Shown here: one piece after another, positions 1 to 8,539 of the stretch | Layout of the letters: each line of letters begins with the position of its first letter | How positions within the stretch are numbered: the first letter of the stretch is position 1 | Assembly: GCA_031411995.1 (NCBI GenBank) | Contig: JANOCD010000057.1 | Span: 1 to 64,000, forward strand | DNA: 64,000 nucleotides | Direction of reading: 5' to 3' | Source: Rudanella sp031411995 | GTDB lineage: Bacteria; Bacteroidota; Bacteroidia; Cytophagales; Spirosomataceae | The notes under the pieces: model-generated | The model's database searches: none | What the model was told of the DNA's origin: nothing | The model's input: only the letters and a program-made list of their open reading frames with translations | Program-made: the position numbers and the translations under genes

Positions 1-141
1 CTGGCCGACTGCCCGGTGACGGCTACGTTTGGGGATGAGTCTCTGTTTGAGAAGCTGGATGTGATCTGCCGGGTGATCGAAGCGCGCTACGAAGTGATCG
101 ACGGGCAGGTTGTGATCCACAGCCGGGGTTGCAAACCCTGA
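1..141 (+). CDS. FecR-family anti-sigma factor, C-terminal end (partial)
   Basis: Reading from the first base, an open frame of 46 codons ends with TGA at 139-141. Its sequence (ending in VIDGQVVIHSRGCKP, with a TFGDESLFEKLDVIC-type stretch) resembles the C-terminal DUF4974 domain of Bacteroidota FecR proteins. These are inner-membrane anti-sigma factors that relay a signal from a TonB-dependent transducer to an ECF sigma factor, usually beside susC/susD-type glycan uptake genes. The start and the FecR domain lie outside the window, so the assignment rests on about 46 residues. The gene upstream of it would be expected to be an ECF sigma factor and the uptake genes would be close by; neither can be seen here. 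Confidence 0.6.
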   Translation: MADCPVTATFGDESLFEKLDVICRVIEARYEVIDGQVVIHSRGCKP

Positions 142-292
142 TTTCTACTTCCTGCTCCTTTTGGTAATTGTTGTAAAATTTGCCCCTTGAAGAGACAATT
201 GCGCAATAATGCAAATAGAGACGTATTAGTTGCAAAAAGTCTATTAGAAAGATACCGCTTGTTGTTGGAATTTTGCCATAAACAAACACGGT
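142..292. other. Intergenic region between fecR end and DUF1080 gene
   Basis: 151 bp, AT-rich, without an open frame I can support. It must hold the promoter of the DUF1080 gene, but no clean TAnnTTTG box is present; the nearest match is a TAAAATTTG-like stretch around 174-182. Confidence 0.4.
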
Positions 293-1018
293 ATGAACGC
301 GCTGTATTGCCTCCTGCTTTTTGTGGCCCAGGTTTCGCTGGCCCAACCCGACAATCAGTTGAGTGCCACCGAACGCAAGGCGGGCTGGCAACTCCTGTTC
401 GATGGCAAAACCACCAATGGCTGGCGGGGTGCCTATCTAAATAAGTTTCCGGCAACCGGCTGGACAGTGGGGAACGGTGAACTTCGGGGTGAACTGACCA
501 ACGGAGCCGAGTCGGGCGATGCGGGCGACATTGTTACGCTATCCAACTACAGGAACTTCGACCTGGTATTTGATTGGAAACTGGGCGCGGGGGGTAATAG
601 CGGGGTTAAATACTTCATTGAGGAGCGGCAACCGAAACCCTACAAAGGCTCACAGGCTGGCTACGAATACCAGCTTATCGACGATGCCAACTATATCTAC
701 AACGGAAAACACCTGCCGCAGGACCTGAAAACAGGCTCGATTTATGACGTAATCCCCGCCGAAAAACCCGATGTGAAAATGGGCGTTTGGCATACGTCGC
801 GGATTGTGGTGACCAATAATCAGATTGAGCATTGGCTTGACGGGCAGCGGATTTTACAAACCGACCGAAGTTCAGCAGCATTCAAACAGGGTGTTGCCGA
901 CAGTAAGTTCAGCGACTATGCCGGGTTTGGGCAAATTCCCGAAGGGCGTATTCTATTGCAGGATCACGGCCACAGCGTTGCGTTCAAAAATATCAAAATC
1001 AGGAAAATTACCCCTTAA
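293..1018 (+). CDS. Secreted DUF1080 (3-keto-disaccharide hydrolase-type) protein
   Basis: 241 residues with a signal peptide (residues 1-17, ending VSLAQ) followed by one DUF1080 domain: the opening motif LLFDGKT at 34-40 with NGW, and GNSGVKYF at 101-108, are typical of this concanavalin-like fold. DUF1080 proteins act on glycosides whose C3 hydroxyl has first been oxidised by a Gfo/Idh/MocA enzyme, cleaving the 3-keto-glycoside in the periplasm. The next gene, one base after this stop, is exactly such an oxidoreductase, which supports the role and suggests one transcript. The substrate cannot be read from sequence. Start ATG 293 gives a clean signal peptide. Confidence 0.85.
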   Translation: MNALYCLLLFVAQVSLAQPDNQLSATERKAGWQLLFDGKTTNGWRGAYLNKFPATGWTVGNGELRGELTNGAESGDAGDIVTLSNYRNFDLVFDWKLGAGGNSGVKYFIEERQPKPYKGSQAGYEYQLIDDANYIYNGKHLPQDLKTGSIYDVIPAEKPDVKMGVWHTSRIVVTNNQIEHWLDGQRILQTDRSSAAFKQGVADSKFSDYAGFGQIPEGRILLQDHGHSVAFKNIKIRKITP

Positions 1019-1019
1019 C

Positions 1020-2384
1020 ATGGAGCGCAGAAACTTCCTTAAAAACAGCAGTTTAGCCGTTGCCGCCTTCGGTTTCCCAACCATTATTCCGGCTTCGGTA
1101 TTGGGACGGACCGCGCTTGGCAAACCGGCACCTTCCGACCGCATCACCGTGGGCCTGATTGGCACCGGTCGGCAGGGGTATGGCCAGAATCTCCAGGGGG
1201 CCAACATCCCTAATGTGCCGGGCCTGCTCGACCTGCCCGATGCGCAGGTGGTGGCGGTGTGCGACGTGGATTCGTGGCGCATGGAAGAAGCCCGGAAACT
1301 GGTGGATGCCCGCTACGCAAAAAACGCGCCCTCCGGTAAATACAAAGGCTGCTCCACACACCTTGATTTTCGGGAGCTTTTGAACCGGAAAGATATTGAT
1401 GCGGTCATGATTTCGACCCCCGACCATTGGCACGTCCCGATGAGTATTATGGCCGTTAAAGCCAAGAAACACCTCAGTTGCGAAAAGCCCCTGAGTCTGA
1501 GTGTGCATCAGGGCCGCGAACTGGTGGAGGCTATTAAGAAGGCTGGCGTTGTGAACCGCACCGACAGTGAGTTTCGCTCCATGCGGGTTCAGAACCGCCC
1601 TGTTGAGTTGGTGCGCAATGGCCATATCGGAACCTTGCAACGTGTCGATATCACTTTCCCGTCTGACCCAACGCCGGTTCCCATTCAGGTCGATATGCCT
1701 GTGCCAAAGGAGCTTAACTACGACATGTGGTTAGGCCCGGCCCCCTTTGCCCCCTACACAGACATGCGGGTACATACCCCCTTCGATCTGTTGAAACGCC
1801 CGAACTGGATGCGCATCAGCACCTATGCCCAGGGTATGATTGCCAACTGGGGCGGCCATTATTTCGACATGGCGCAGTGGGCCAACAACTCCGAATATAC
1901 GGGGCCGGTGGAGGTGGTGGGCAAAGGGGAATTCCCAAAGAGTCTTTGGAATACCATGATCAATTTTGAGGTCACCTACCAGTATGCCAATGGGGTTATG
2001 ATGACGTGTCAGCAAACACCTACCAGCAAGCCCAGTATCAAATATACGGGTTCAAGCGGCTGGATATTGGTGGATGGATATAACGGGACAACGACGGCGA
2101 GTGACCCTAAAATTCTGGCCCATCAAACAGAAAAAGGTGAGTTGGACTTCTCCACGCTGTTGTCGGACAAAGGCGATTTTATTGCCAGTATCAAAGCCAA
2201 CAAACCAACGCTCGAACCCATTGAGGTTGGCCATCGGACCATTTCTATATCGCACATTGGCCTGATTGCCTGTCAGTTGGAGGAAAAACTCAAGTGGAAC
2301 CCAGAAAAAGAACTGTTTGAGGGAAACAATCAGGCGAATGCACTGCTGGCATCTCCCTTAGCCCGTAATCCGTGGAATGTGTAG
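1020..2384 (+). CDS. Tat-exported Gfo/Idh/MocA family oxidoreductase
   Basis: 454 residues from ATG 1020. An upstream in-frame extension exists, but 1020 begins a twin-arginine signal (ERRNFLK at 2-8, then a hydrophobic stretch) and follows the DUF1080 stop by one base. The Rossmann NAD(P) motif GLIGTGRQG is at 45-53, the dinucleotide-domain motif STPDHWH at 132-138 and the EKP motif with the conserved Lys156 at 155-157; NWGGHYFDMAQW later supplies the usual active-site histidine region. Such enzymes oxidise a sugar or glycoside hydroxyl with a bound cofactor. With the adjacent DUF1080 enzyme it forms the core of an oxidation-then-cleavage glycoside pathway. The C-terminus looks complete. Confidence 0.9.
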   Translation: MERRNFLKNSSLAVAAFGFPTIIPASVLGRTALGKPAPSDRITVGLIGTGRQGYGQNLQGANIPNVPGLLDLPDAQVVAVCDVDSWRMEEARKLVDARYAKNAPSGKYKGCSTHLDFRELLNRKDIDAVMISTPDHWHVPMSIMAVKAKKHLSCEKPLSLSVHQGRELVEAIKKAGVVNRTDSEFRSMRVQNRPVELVRNGHIGTLQRVDITFPSDPTPVPIQVDMPVPKELNYDMWLGPAPFAPYTDMRVHTPFDLLKRPNWMRISTYAQGMIANWGGHYFDMAQWANNSEYTGPVEVVGKGEFPKSLWNTMINFEVTYQYANGVMMTCQQTPTSKPSIKYTGSSGWILVDGYNGTTTASDPKILAHQTEKGELDFSTLLSDKGDFIASIKANKPTLEPIEVGHRTISISHIGLIACQLEEKLKWNPEKELFEGNNQANALLASPLARNPWNV

Positions 2385-2714
2385 GCACCTCAATACTATG
2401 CCGGGCAGAATCCGGTGGAAAACTTTCCGATGTGGGCCGCCAAAGCCAAGCCCTATCTGTTTGCGGTGAGCGTGAACGGTGCCGATTTTCCGCCCCCATC
2501 GGCTGACCGCAGCACGATCTGGAACACGCTTATTCAACCCCTTGGCGAAGGCAAATACGATACCTACTTCTTTCTGAAAACGTTCTGGGACATGGGGTTT
2601 CAGGGGCCGGTCGGGTTGCAGTGCTACAATATAAAACAGCCTAAACCAGTACATCTACAAAAGTCATTGCAAACCTGGCAAGCCTACAAAAAACGGTATG
2701 CCGCAGAAAAATAA
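2385..2714 (+). pseudogene. Remnant of a sugar phosphate isomerase/epimerase (C-terminal third only)
   Basis: Directly after the oxidoreductase stop and in the same frame, an open stretch of about 109 codons runs to TAA 2712. It reads like the last third of a xylose-isomerase-like TIM barrel protein: PYLFAVSVNGADF, then LIQPLGEGKYD and GFQGPVGLQCYNI, then a terminal helix. Full members have about 280-330 residues, so roughly 200 N-terminal residues are missing, including the metal-binding histidines and glutamates. A GTG at 2415 could start a 99-residue product, but it could not be a working barrel. An isomerase/epimerase is the expected third enzyme in DUF1080/oxidoreductase clusters, so this looks like a deletion in that operon. 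Confidence 0.75.
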
Positions 2715-2731
2715 TAAACAGCACATTCATT

Positions 2732-3544
2732 ATGTTGACAACAGCACAAATTCAGGAATACCAGGAGCAGGGCTACGTGGTCGTTCCCTCCCTGTTTACG
2801 AAAGAAGAAGCTGAGTTGCTTCACCAAACCTCCGTTAGCGACACGGTTATTTCCGAAAAATCGTATGAATTGCTGGATGCGAGCGGATTTAAAACCCGCC
2901 TGGCCCTCTGGTACACACCCGGCGATAATGTGTATGGAATGATGTCGCGCAGCCGCCGGATGGTGACGGCGGTGGAGCAACTACTGGGTGGCCAAGTGGC
3001 TCATTATCACTCTAAAGTGATGCAGAAAGCCCCCCGCACGGGTGGTGCCTGGGAATGGCATCAGGATTATGGCTACTGGTATAAAAATGGGTTTCTGTTC
3101 CCCAATATGCTGAGTGTGATGATTGCGCTCACCCCTTCGACCGTCGAAAATGGGTGTTTGCAGGTGCTACCAGGATCGCACAAAATGGGTCGCGTGGAGC
3201 ACCTCAATACGGGTGAGCAGGTGGGTGCTGATCAGGCTAAAGTGGATGCCTACGCCAAACTTCGGAACGTGGTCTTTTGCGAACTACAACCCGGCGACGC
3301 GCTGTTTTTTCATAGCAACCTGCTGCATAGTTCAGGACAAAACACCTCGGAGAACCCCCGTTGGTCCATTATTTCAGCTTACAACCGGATCGACAACCGG
3401 GCTTATTTGCCGGTTCAGGAGTCGAGCTACACCCCGCTGGATGTGGTGGACGACGACATGATTCTGAAAGCGGGAACAAGAGGCATTGCCGACTCGGCTG
3501 ATTTTCTGGACAAATCGCAGCGAATCTACCAACAAACTGTTTGA
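2732..3544 (+). CDS. Phytanoyl-CoA dioxygenase (PhyH) family protein
   Basis: 270 residues, cytoplasmic, no signal. The Fe(II) facial triad is visible as H110-x-D112 (WHQDYGYW) and H199 (NLLHSSG), with R210 (NPRWS) placed to bind 2-oxoglutarate. The N-terminus (QEYQEQGYVVVPSLFTKEEAE) is the classic PhyH opening. Members hydroxylate small molecules such as ectoine, acyl chains or natural products; the substrate cannot be told here. It lies 17 bp after the isomerase remnant on the same strand and may be in the same transcript, although no sugar role is established for it. Confidence 0.85.
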   Translation: MLTTAQIQEYQEQGYVVVPSLFTKEEAELLHQTSVSDTVISEKSYELLDASGFKTRLALWYTPGDNVYGMMSRSRRMVTAVEQLLGGQVAHYHSKVMQKAPRTGGAWEWHQDYGYWYKNGFLFPNMLSVMIALTPSTVENGCLQVLPGSHKMGRVEHLNTGEQVGADQAKVDAYAKLRNVVFCELQPGDALFFHSNLLHSSGQNTSENPRWSIISAYNRIDNRAYLPVQESSYTPLDVVDDDMILKAGTRGIADSADFLDKSQRIYQQTV

Positions 3545-3600
3545 GCAGTCGGATCAATAATTAAATTACACCCTGTTAGTCTACCATACTGCATAACCTG

Positions 3601-3934
3601 ATGCTGGTAAGTGGTATAAGATGGGTTGATAGTTTGTATAGAGGTTTTTACGGGGTAATTTTTGTGATCTGGCTCAGTGTTATTGCCCCAATAAACAATG
3701 CGCAAACCACCTTCAAACACTTCACCACTACCAACGGACTATCGCACAATACGGTGATGGATCTGCTGCAGGATTACTGTGGTTTTTTGTGGTTTGCTAC
3801 GGCCGACGGTCTCAATCAGTTGGATTCATCAGGCGTTCGGTTTGGGCTGAATTGAGCATTCGGACGTACCCCACCAACCCGGTGGACGACGAGTTAACGC
3901 TATTGGGTTTGGCCGAGCCATCGCAGGTGCAGTA
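3601..3934 (+). pseudogene. 5' remnant of a two-component propeller-type hybrid sensor
   Basis: The first frame (ATG 3601 to TGA 3853) encodes a signal-anchor-like N-terminus, then FKHFTTTNGLSHNTVMDLLQD and GFLWFATADGLNQLD. This is the standard first blade of the periplasmic propeller sensor of Bacteroidota hybrid two-component systems, proteins of about 1000-1400 residues. After about residue 80 the homology moves to another frame (SIRTYPTNPVDDELTL, a typical next segment) that stops at TAG 3932-3934, so there is a frameshift followed by loss of everything else. No kinase or regulator domain follows. It is a dead gene fragment. Confidence 0.75.
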
Positions 3935-3980
3935 GGCTCACTGACCTCCAACGATTTCATTTGCGAATAACAAATAGATT

Positions 3981-4619
3981 TTACTTCATATCAGCCAACT
4001 TATCCAGATCAATGTCTTCCAAAGCGGCTTTGATTTTGTCCATCGACACGCCCCGCCCTTTGGCCGTAACCACAAAGCGATTCTTAATCAACACGGCGAT
4101 TTCACCGTCTTTGCCGCCGTTGTCATATTTTTCGTAGGACTTGTGATCGCCCATTTTGCCGGTTTTCTCGTAACCATTTTCGGTTTCTTTGTCCACGTCT
4201 ATCATCGACCAGGCTGCCATTCCCATCATGGCTCCGGTGCCGCCGGCATCTACAATTGACAGGTCAATGCGCTCCGAACGATCTTCGTTGGCATATTCAG
4301 CGTTGGCCGTAGATATTTTGAAGCCCATTGCGCCGGTTTTCTCACCCGTCGCCGATTTGCGAGCCAATCCGTCGGCATCGGCGGGGAGTAACTCTTTCAA
4401 CGCCCGAAAATCCACTGTTTCGACGGGGCCATTTTTCTGGGATTCTTCGGCTTGCTCGGCCACTTTTTTCATAGCACTCATCGCATCCGACACGGAGACT
4501 TTGGCATCTTCACTAACTGCTTCGGCGGCCTCGGCCACTTTCTCTTCGGTACTTTTCTCCCGGCAACTCATCAGCAATGCCGCTGACATAAAAGCTACGC
4601 CTATCAAGTGTAGTTTCAT
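3981..4619 (-). CDS. Putative lipoprotein of unknown function
   Basis: 212 residues with a lipoprotein signal (hydrophobic 3-16, lipobox LLMSC with Cys19). After the anchor comes a charged, Ala/Glu-rich helical stretch (residues 20-65, coiled-coil-like), then a compact C-terminal domain containing AMGFKISTANAEYANEDRSE-type and VLIKNRFVVTAKG segments. I do not recognise the family. Related-looking Bacteroidota lipoproteins have the same helix-plus-small-domain layout. It is transcribed toward the broken sensor gene and follows purF on the same strand with a 42-bp gap, so co-transcription with purF is possible but unproven. Confidence 0.7.
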   Translation of the reverse strand: MKLHLIGVAFMSAALLMSCREKSTEEKVAEAAEAVSEDAKVSVSDAMSAMKKVAEQAEESQKNGPVETVDFRALKELLPADADGLARKSATGEKTGAMGFKISTANAEYANEDRSERIDLSIVDAGGTGAMMGMAAWSMIDVDKETENGYEKTGKMGDHKSYEKYDNGGKDGEIAVLIKNRFVVTAKGRGVSMDKIKAALEDIDLDKLADMK

Positions 4620-4661
4620 CGGTAAATTGGTTTAGAATCAGGGCGTAAGGTAGGAAATTTC

Positions 4662-6554
4662 CTAATACGCCCGTACCAATTTGCCTTCCATAAAATTCAC
4701 AAATGCTTTGTTCACTACCTTGTTACCGCCGGGGGTGGGATAGTTGCCCGTGAAATACCAGTCGCCGGAGTGATTGGGACAGGCCACATGCAGATTTTCT
4801 ACTGTTTGATACACCACCGCAACTTGAGCATTGAGTTCAGGTGGAGTAACGATCTCGGCAACTTTGCGCGACAGTTCGTCGTGCGTGAACGGGTCGAAAA
4901 GAGCTTTTACGTAGTTTTCTTCGGTGGCCGTACCCAACTCGACCGCTGTAGCACATTGGGCATACACCTCATCGAGCAGATCTTCCATACCTCGATCTTT
5001 GAGTAGCTCCAGAGCCGCCCGGAAGGCCACAAACTCTTTTGGTTTCGACATGTCAATGCCGTAGCAGTCGGGGAAGCGGATTTGCGGGGCCGACGATACA
5101 ATCACAATCTTTTTGGGTCCGAGCCGATCCAGCATTCGTAAGATGCTCTTTTCCAGGGTAGTACCCCGTACAATGGAGTCATCGACAACCACCACATTGT
5201 CTTTACCTTTTTTGATCACCTCAAAAGTGGTGTCATACACGTGCGATACCATATCGTTGCGATGGGCATCATCCGTAATAAATGTGCGGAGTTTTACGTC
5301 TTTGGAAACCAATTTTTCGATTCGCGGACGGAATGTCAGCACACGGTCAAGATCCTGTTCAAACAGGATTCCCTCCATAATGGCTTTTTTGCGTTGCTTG
5401 GCTAAGTAATCTTCCAAACCCTCGACCATGCCAAAAAAGGCAGTTTCAGCCGTATTGGGAATGTAGGAGAATACCGTATTTTCCAGATCGTAATCAATCT
5501 CTTTCAGAATCTGCGGAATCAGCAGTTTGCCGAGTTTCTTGCGCTCATTATAAATATCGGGGTCGGTGGGGCGGGAAAAATAAATGCGTTCGAAACTGCA
5601 CGACTTTTTCTCCACTGGTTTCCTGATCTCATATTCGTCGTATTCGCCGTATTTGTCGATGATCAGTGCATAGCCTGGCTTAACCTCCTGAATCTGACTG
5701 TATTCAACATCGAATGCTGTTTTGATAGCCGGCTTTTCCGAAGCCACTACTACCACTTCATCATCAGCGTAATAATAAGCGGGCCGAATGCCAGCTGGGT
5801 CGCGGGCCACAAACGCAGCCCCATAACCCGTCATGCCAACCATGGTATAGCCTCCGTCGAAATCACGGCAGGAACGGTGCAGAACACGCTGTAAATCAAG
5901 GTTTTCCTCAATAATATCAGAGAGGTCAGGGTTTTCGTAGATGCCTTTGAACCGCTCGAATACCCGTTGATTTTCCTCATCTAGAAAGTGGCCGATCTTT
6001 TCCATCACCGTCACCGTATCAACGTGGTCTTTGGGGTGCTGGCCGAGCGAAACCAGTTTATCAAACAACTCATCAACATTGGTCATGTTGAAGTTGCCCG
6101 CCATCACGAGGTTGCGGCTACGCCAGTTGCTTTGTCGAAGCATGGGGTGGCAATTCTCGATTTCGTTAGCTCCGTGAGTGCCATAGCGCAGGTGACCCAT
6201 CCAAACCTCGCCCGTGAAAGCCACGTTTTTCTGCAGCCATTGGGCATCATTGGCAAACTCTTTATTGCCTTTTAATGCCTTCCGAAACTTCTTGTTGACT
6301 TTTTCAAAGATGTCGGCAACAGGTTGCTGCTCCACGGAGCGATACCGGCTGATGTAGCGGTGACCGGCCGGTACGTCGATTTTAATGTTCGCTATGCCGG
6401 CCCCGTCCTGCCCCCGATTCACCTGCTTGTTCATCAGCAGATATAGCTTATTTGCCGCGTAAAGGGGTGTTTTGTATTTGTCGATGTAATACTGGTAAGG
6501 CTTCCGAAGGCGAATGAGGGCAATCCCACACTCGTGTTTTATGGCGTCGCTCAT
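4662..6554 (-). CDS. purF: Amidophosphoribosyltransferase (class II glutamine amidotransferase plus PRTase)
   Basis: 630 residues, the long Bacteroidota form of PurF, which makes phosphoribosylamine from PRPP and glutamine, the first committed step of purine synthesis. The N-terminal Ntn amidotransferase domain spans roughly 9-300. Its nucleophile is probably Cys9 (HECGIALI), so removal of an eight-residue leader would be needed; NRGQDGAG, GHLRYGTHG and DFDGGYTMVG are the glutamine-site motifs. The PRPP loop VVVVDDSIVRGTT is at 454-466. Compared with the E. coli enzyme it has internal insertions and an extra C-terminal segment. A Bacteroidota -7 box at 6648-6655 lies about 95 bp upstream. Confidence 0.93.
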   Translation of the reverse strand: MSDAIKHECGIALIRLRKPYQYYIDKYKTPLYAANKLYLLMNKQVNRGQDGAGIANIKIDVPAGHRYISRYRSVEQQPVADIFEKVNKKFRKALKGNKEFANDAQWLQKNVAFTGEVWMGHLRYGTHGANEIENCHPMLRQSNWRSRNLVMAGNFNMTNVDELFDKLVSLGQHPKDHVDTVTVMEKIGHFLDEENQRVFERFKGIYENPDLSDIIEENLDLQRVLHRSCRDFDGGYTMVGMTGYGAAFVARDPAGIRPAYYYADDEVVVVASEKPAIKTAFDVEYSQIQEVKPGYALIIDKYGEYDEYEIRKPVEKKSCSFERIYFSRPTDPDIYNERKKLGKLLIPQILKEIDYDLENTVFSYIPNTAETAFFGMVEGLEDYLAKQRKKAIMEGILFEQDLDRVLTFRPRIEKLVSKDVKLRTFITDDAHRNDMVSHVYDTTFEVIKKGKDNVVVVDDSIVRGTTLEKSILRMLDRLGPKKIVIVSSAPQIRFPDCYGIDMSKPKEFVAFRAALELLKDRGMEDLLDEVYAQCATAVELGTATEENYVKALFDPFTHDELSRKVAEIVTPPELNAQVAVVYQTVENLHVACPNHSGDWYFTGNYPTPGGNKVVNKAFVNFMEGKLVRAY

Positions 6555-6647
6555 AGGGAAAGTAGCCGGGGCCAGGCGATGTTTACTTGGTTGATGACTA
6601 CTAAACCAAACGGCTCATCGTGTAGAATCGTTCGGTGGTAGACTGAA

Positions 6648-6655
6648 CAAAGATA
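6648..6655 (-). promoter_or_regulatory. Putative -7 box of the purF promoter
   Basis: TATCTTTG on the minus strand matches the Bacteroidota -7 consensus TAnnTTTG and lies 94 bp before the purF ATG. No good -33 TTG at the usual spacing was found, so this is a sequence-only call. It is divergent from the box at 6713-6720. Confidence 0.45.
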
Positions 6656-6712
6656 GGGGAAAGTGGGATACAGAATAGATGAAGAGCGGGTTTTCAGAAC
6701 GAAGATTGCCAC

Positions 6713-6720
6713 TACCTTTG
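6713..6720 (+). promoter_or_regulatory. Putative -7 box before the 6740 lipoprotein gene
   Basis: TACCTTTG fits TAnnTTTG exactly and ends 19 bp before the ATG, predicting a leader of only about 12-14 nt. Short leaders without a Shine-Dalgarno site are common in this phylum. Confidence 0.5.
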
Positions 6721-6739
6721 CACCCGAATACACAACCCC

Positions 6740-7285
6740 ATGAAGAAAATACTCGTGTTTGGTAGTCTGCTGATACTACCACTTAGTCAGGCCTGTACGG
6801 ACAAAGCCCGCTCCGAAAAACCCACTTCAGACACAGTCACTTTGGTTGAAACAAAAGACGTATCAAATGCCGAAACGGCCCTCACAGAACGCCTGACAGC
6901 CCTTGGTCTGACCACCAACAGCGATTGGCGGGGTATTAAGCTCGGCGACCCCGTGATCACTGTCCGGGCTGCTGAGAAAGGAACTCTTTTCGAAAGCGAT
7001 GCCAAACACCTCGGCTATAGCATCGAATTCCCAAACCTCGAATCGGCAGATGTGCTTTATCAACTCGATGCCAAACAAACCGTGAGCGGCATCGACGTGG
7101 ATCTGTACCTAAACAATGAAAAATCGGCCACGGCCTACCAAACAGAACTAACAAACTATTTCAACGCCCGCTACAAACCGGCAGGCACGCCAGCCACCTG
7201 GATGGGTGAAAATAAGGAGATCGTCACTATCAAAAACGTCTCGAAAGGCAAAGATTATGGCCTGAAGGTCAAGATTGGCGGTTAG
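6740..7285 (+). CDS. Putative lipoprotein of unknown function
   Basis: 181 residues. The signal is hydrophobic (residues 4-15) with lipobox LSQAC and Cys19, followed by a charged linker. Residues 60-181 form one domain starting WRGIKLGDPVITVRAAEKG and containing SGIDVDLYLNNEKSATAYQ, where the regular pattern suggests a mixed alpha/beta fold. The WRGIKLGDP start resembles short bacterial domains that open with a G-x-x-LGDS/P turn, but I cannot name the family. It is divergent from purF and has its own promoter-like box; no neighbour suggests a partner. Confidence 0.7.
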   Translation: MKKILVFGSLLILPLSQACTDKARSEKPTSDTVTLVETKDVSNAETALTERLTALGLTTNSDWRGIKLGDPVITVRAAEKGTLFESDAKHLGYSIEFPNLESADVLYQLDAKQTVSGIDVDLYLNNEKSATAYQTELTNYFNARYKPAGTPATWMGENKEIVTIKNVSKGKDYGLKVKIGG

Positions 7286-7338
7286 GCAGAAAAGAGGCAA
7301 GGCAAGAGTACTCTACTTCAGTTTCTCACCATACACCC

Positions 7339-7443
7339 ATGAGTGCTATTTTTCGCACTATTGAAATCAACCTGTTGCAGGATTTGGGAGAAAGCAATAT
7401 ACCTCCTGCCCTAAAACCAATTGATGATGATTATCTGATGTAA
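7339..7443 (+). CDS. Possible 34-residue small protein or gene remnant
   Basis: ATG 7339 to TAA 7441 encodes 34 residues (MSAIFRTIEINLLQD start, ending DDDYLM). It fills much of the 171-bp gap before the AI-2E-type transporter. Composition is protein-like, but there is no clear promoter and no family I recognise. It could be chance or the end of a decayed gene. Confidence 0.25.
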   Translation: MSAIFRTIEINLLQDLGESNIPPALKPIDDDYLM

Positions 7444-7456
7444 AAACCGTACCATT

Positions 7457-8539
7457 ATGAACGAGATGCCCCTTACCGTGCGACGGTCCATCGAGCTAAT
7501 TGGTCTGTTTGTGCTGGGCTGGCTGTTAGTGCTGGGTCAGGAAACGCTGGCCCCTCTGTTGATGGCCTTCATCATTAGTCTAGTGTTGCTGCCAGTCTAT
7601 CGCTTTCTCGTAGGTAAACGGCTACCGGGTGGCCTGGCCATTACCCTGTGTCTGCTGGTACTGATCGTGATTACGGGGATGGTGGTCTGGTTTTTTTCGT
7701 CGCAAATCAGTTCTCTGCTGGACGATCTGCCTACCATTCGGCAAAATGTGACAAAACACTTGTCGAGCCTCAGCGACTGGATAACGACCCAAACGAATTA
7801 CTCAGTCGATCAACAACTCAAATTCATTAACGAACAAAGTCGTAAACTACTGACCTACACGGGGCAGGTACTGAATGGGGCACTTGGGTCGGTTACATCG
7901 GCTGTCGCCTTTTTGACCCTCACTCCCCTCTATATCTTCCTACTGTTGCTTTACAAGAATCTGCTTTTACGCTTTGTGTTCATGTGGTTTCGGCCGCAGC
8001 AACACGGGCGGGTGCGCGAAGCCCTGACCGAAATTCAGTCGATTGTTAAGGATTACATTGTCGGCCTGCTCATTCAGATCACCTACATGACCGTGCTGGT
8101 GGGGGGGGGACTGATGTTGTTCGGCATTGAACACGCCCTGCTGATCGGGCTGATGTTTGCCTTCTTGAACCTGATCCCGTACGTGGGTGCATTAATTGGT
8201 AACATTCTTGGCGTACTGATTACCTTAGCCTCTTCGCCTAACCTCGGCCCGATCCTGACCGTCTTGATTGTTATTACGGCTGCTCAGTTGCTGGACAACA
8301 ATATTCTGATGCCACGAATTGTTGGTTCCAAAGTGAGCATCAATTCGCTGGCTACAATTGTGGGCGTGATTGTGGGCGGCTTGATTGCCGGTATTGTCGG
8401 TATGTTTCTGGCCTTACCGATTATGGCGGTGCTGAAGGTTATTTTCGACCGCACCGATAACCTCAAACAGTGGGGGGTACTATTGGGCGAAGAAACCATA
8501 GACACTGAAAGGGAGAAAAAGGGAAGAAGGGGAAGCTGA
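7457..8539 (+). CDS. AI-2E family (PerM-like) integral membrane transporter
   Basis: 360 residues with about eight membrane segments: a pair at 13-60, one at 66-90, then a cytoplasmic or periplasmic helical part (95-155, including QISSLLDDLPTIRQN), and a cluster from about 155 to 335 with the conserved LIGLMFAFLNLIPYVGALIG block. That block marks the AI-2E/PerM exporter family, whose substrates range from autoinducer-2 to ions and are mostly unknown. The last ten residues (rich in E, K, R, G) are encoded by the left arm of the terminator shared with ilvE. A run of nine G (8101-8109) lies inside the coding region. Confidence 0.85.
   Translation: MNEMPLTVRRSIELIGLFVLGWLLVLGQETLAPLLMAFIISLVLLPVYRFLVGKRLPGGLAITLCLLVLIVITGMVVWFFSSQISSLLDDLPTIRQNVTKHLSSLSDWITTQTNYSVDQQLKFINEQSRKLLTYTGQVLNGALGSVTSAVAFLTLTPLYIFLLLLYKNLLLRFVFMWFRPQQHGRVREALTEIQSIVKDYIVGLLIQITYMTVLVGGGLMLFGIEHALLIGLMFAFLNLIPYVGALIGNILGVLITLASSPNLGPILTVLIVITAAQLLDNNILMPRIVGSKVSINSLATIVGVIVGGLIAGIVGMFLALPIMAVLKVIFDRTDNLKQWGVLLGEETIDTEREKKGRRGS

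Noticed and set aside
825..1019. In-frame upstream extension of the Gfo/Idh/MocA gene
   Set aside because: It overlaps the DUF1080 coding region and the extra 65 residues lack family likeness; the Tat signal begins at ATG 1020.
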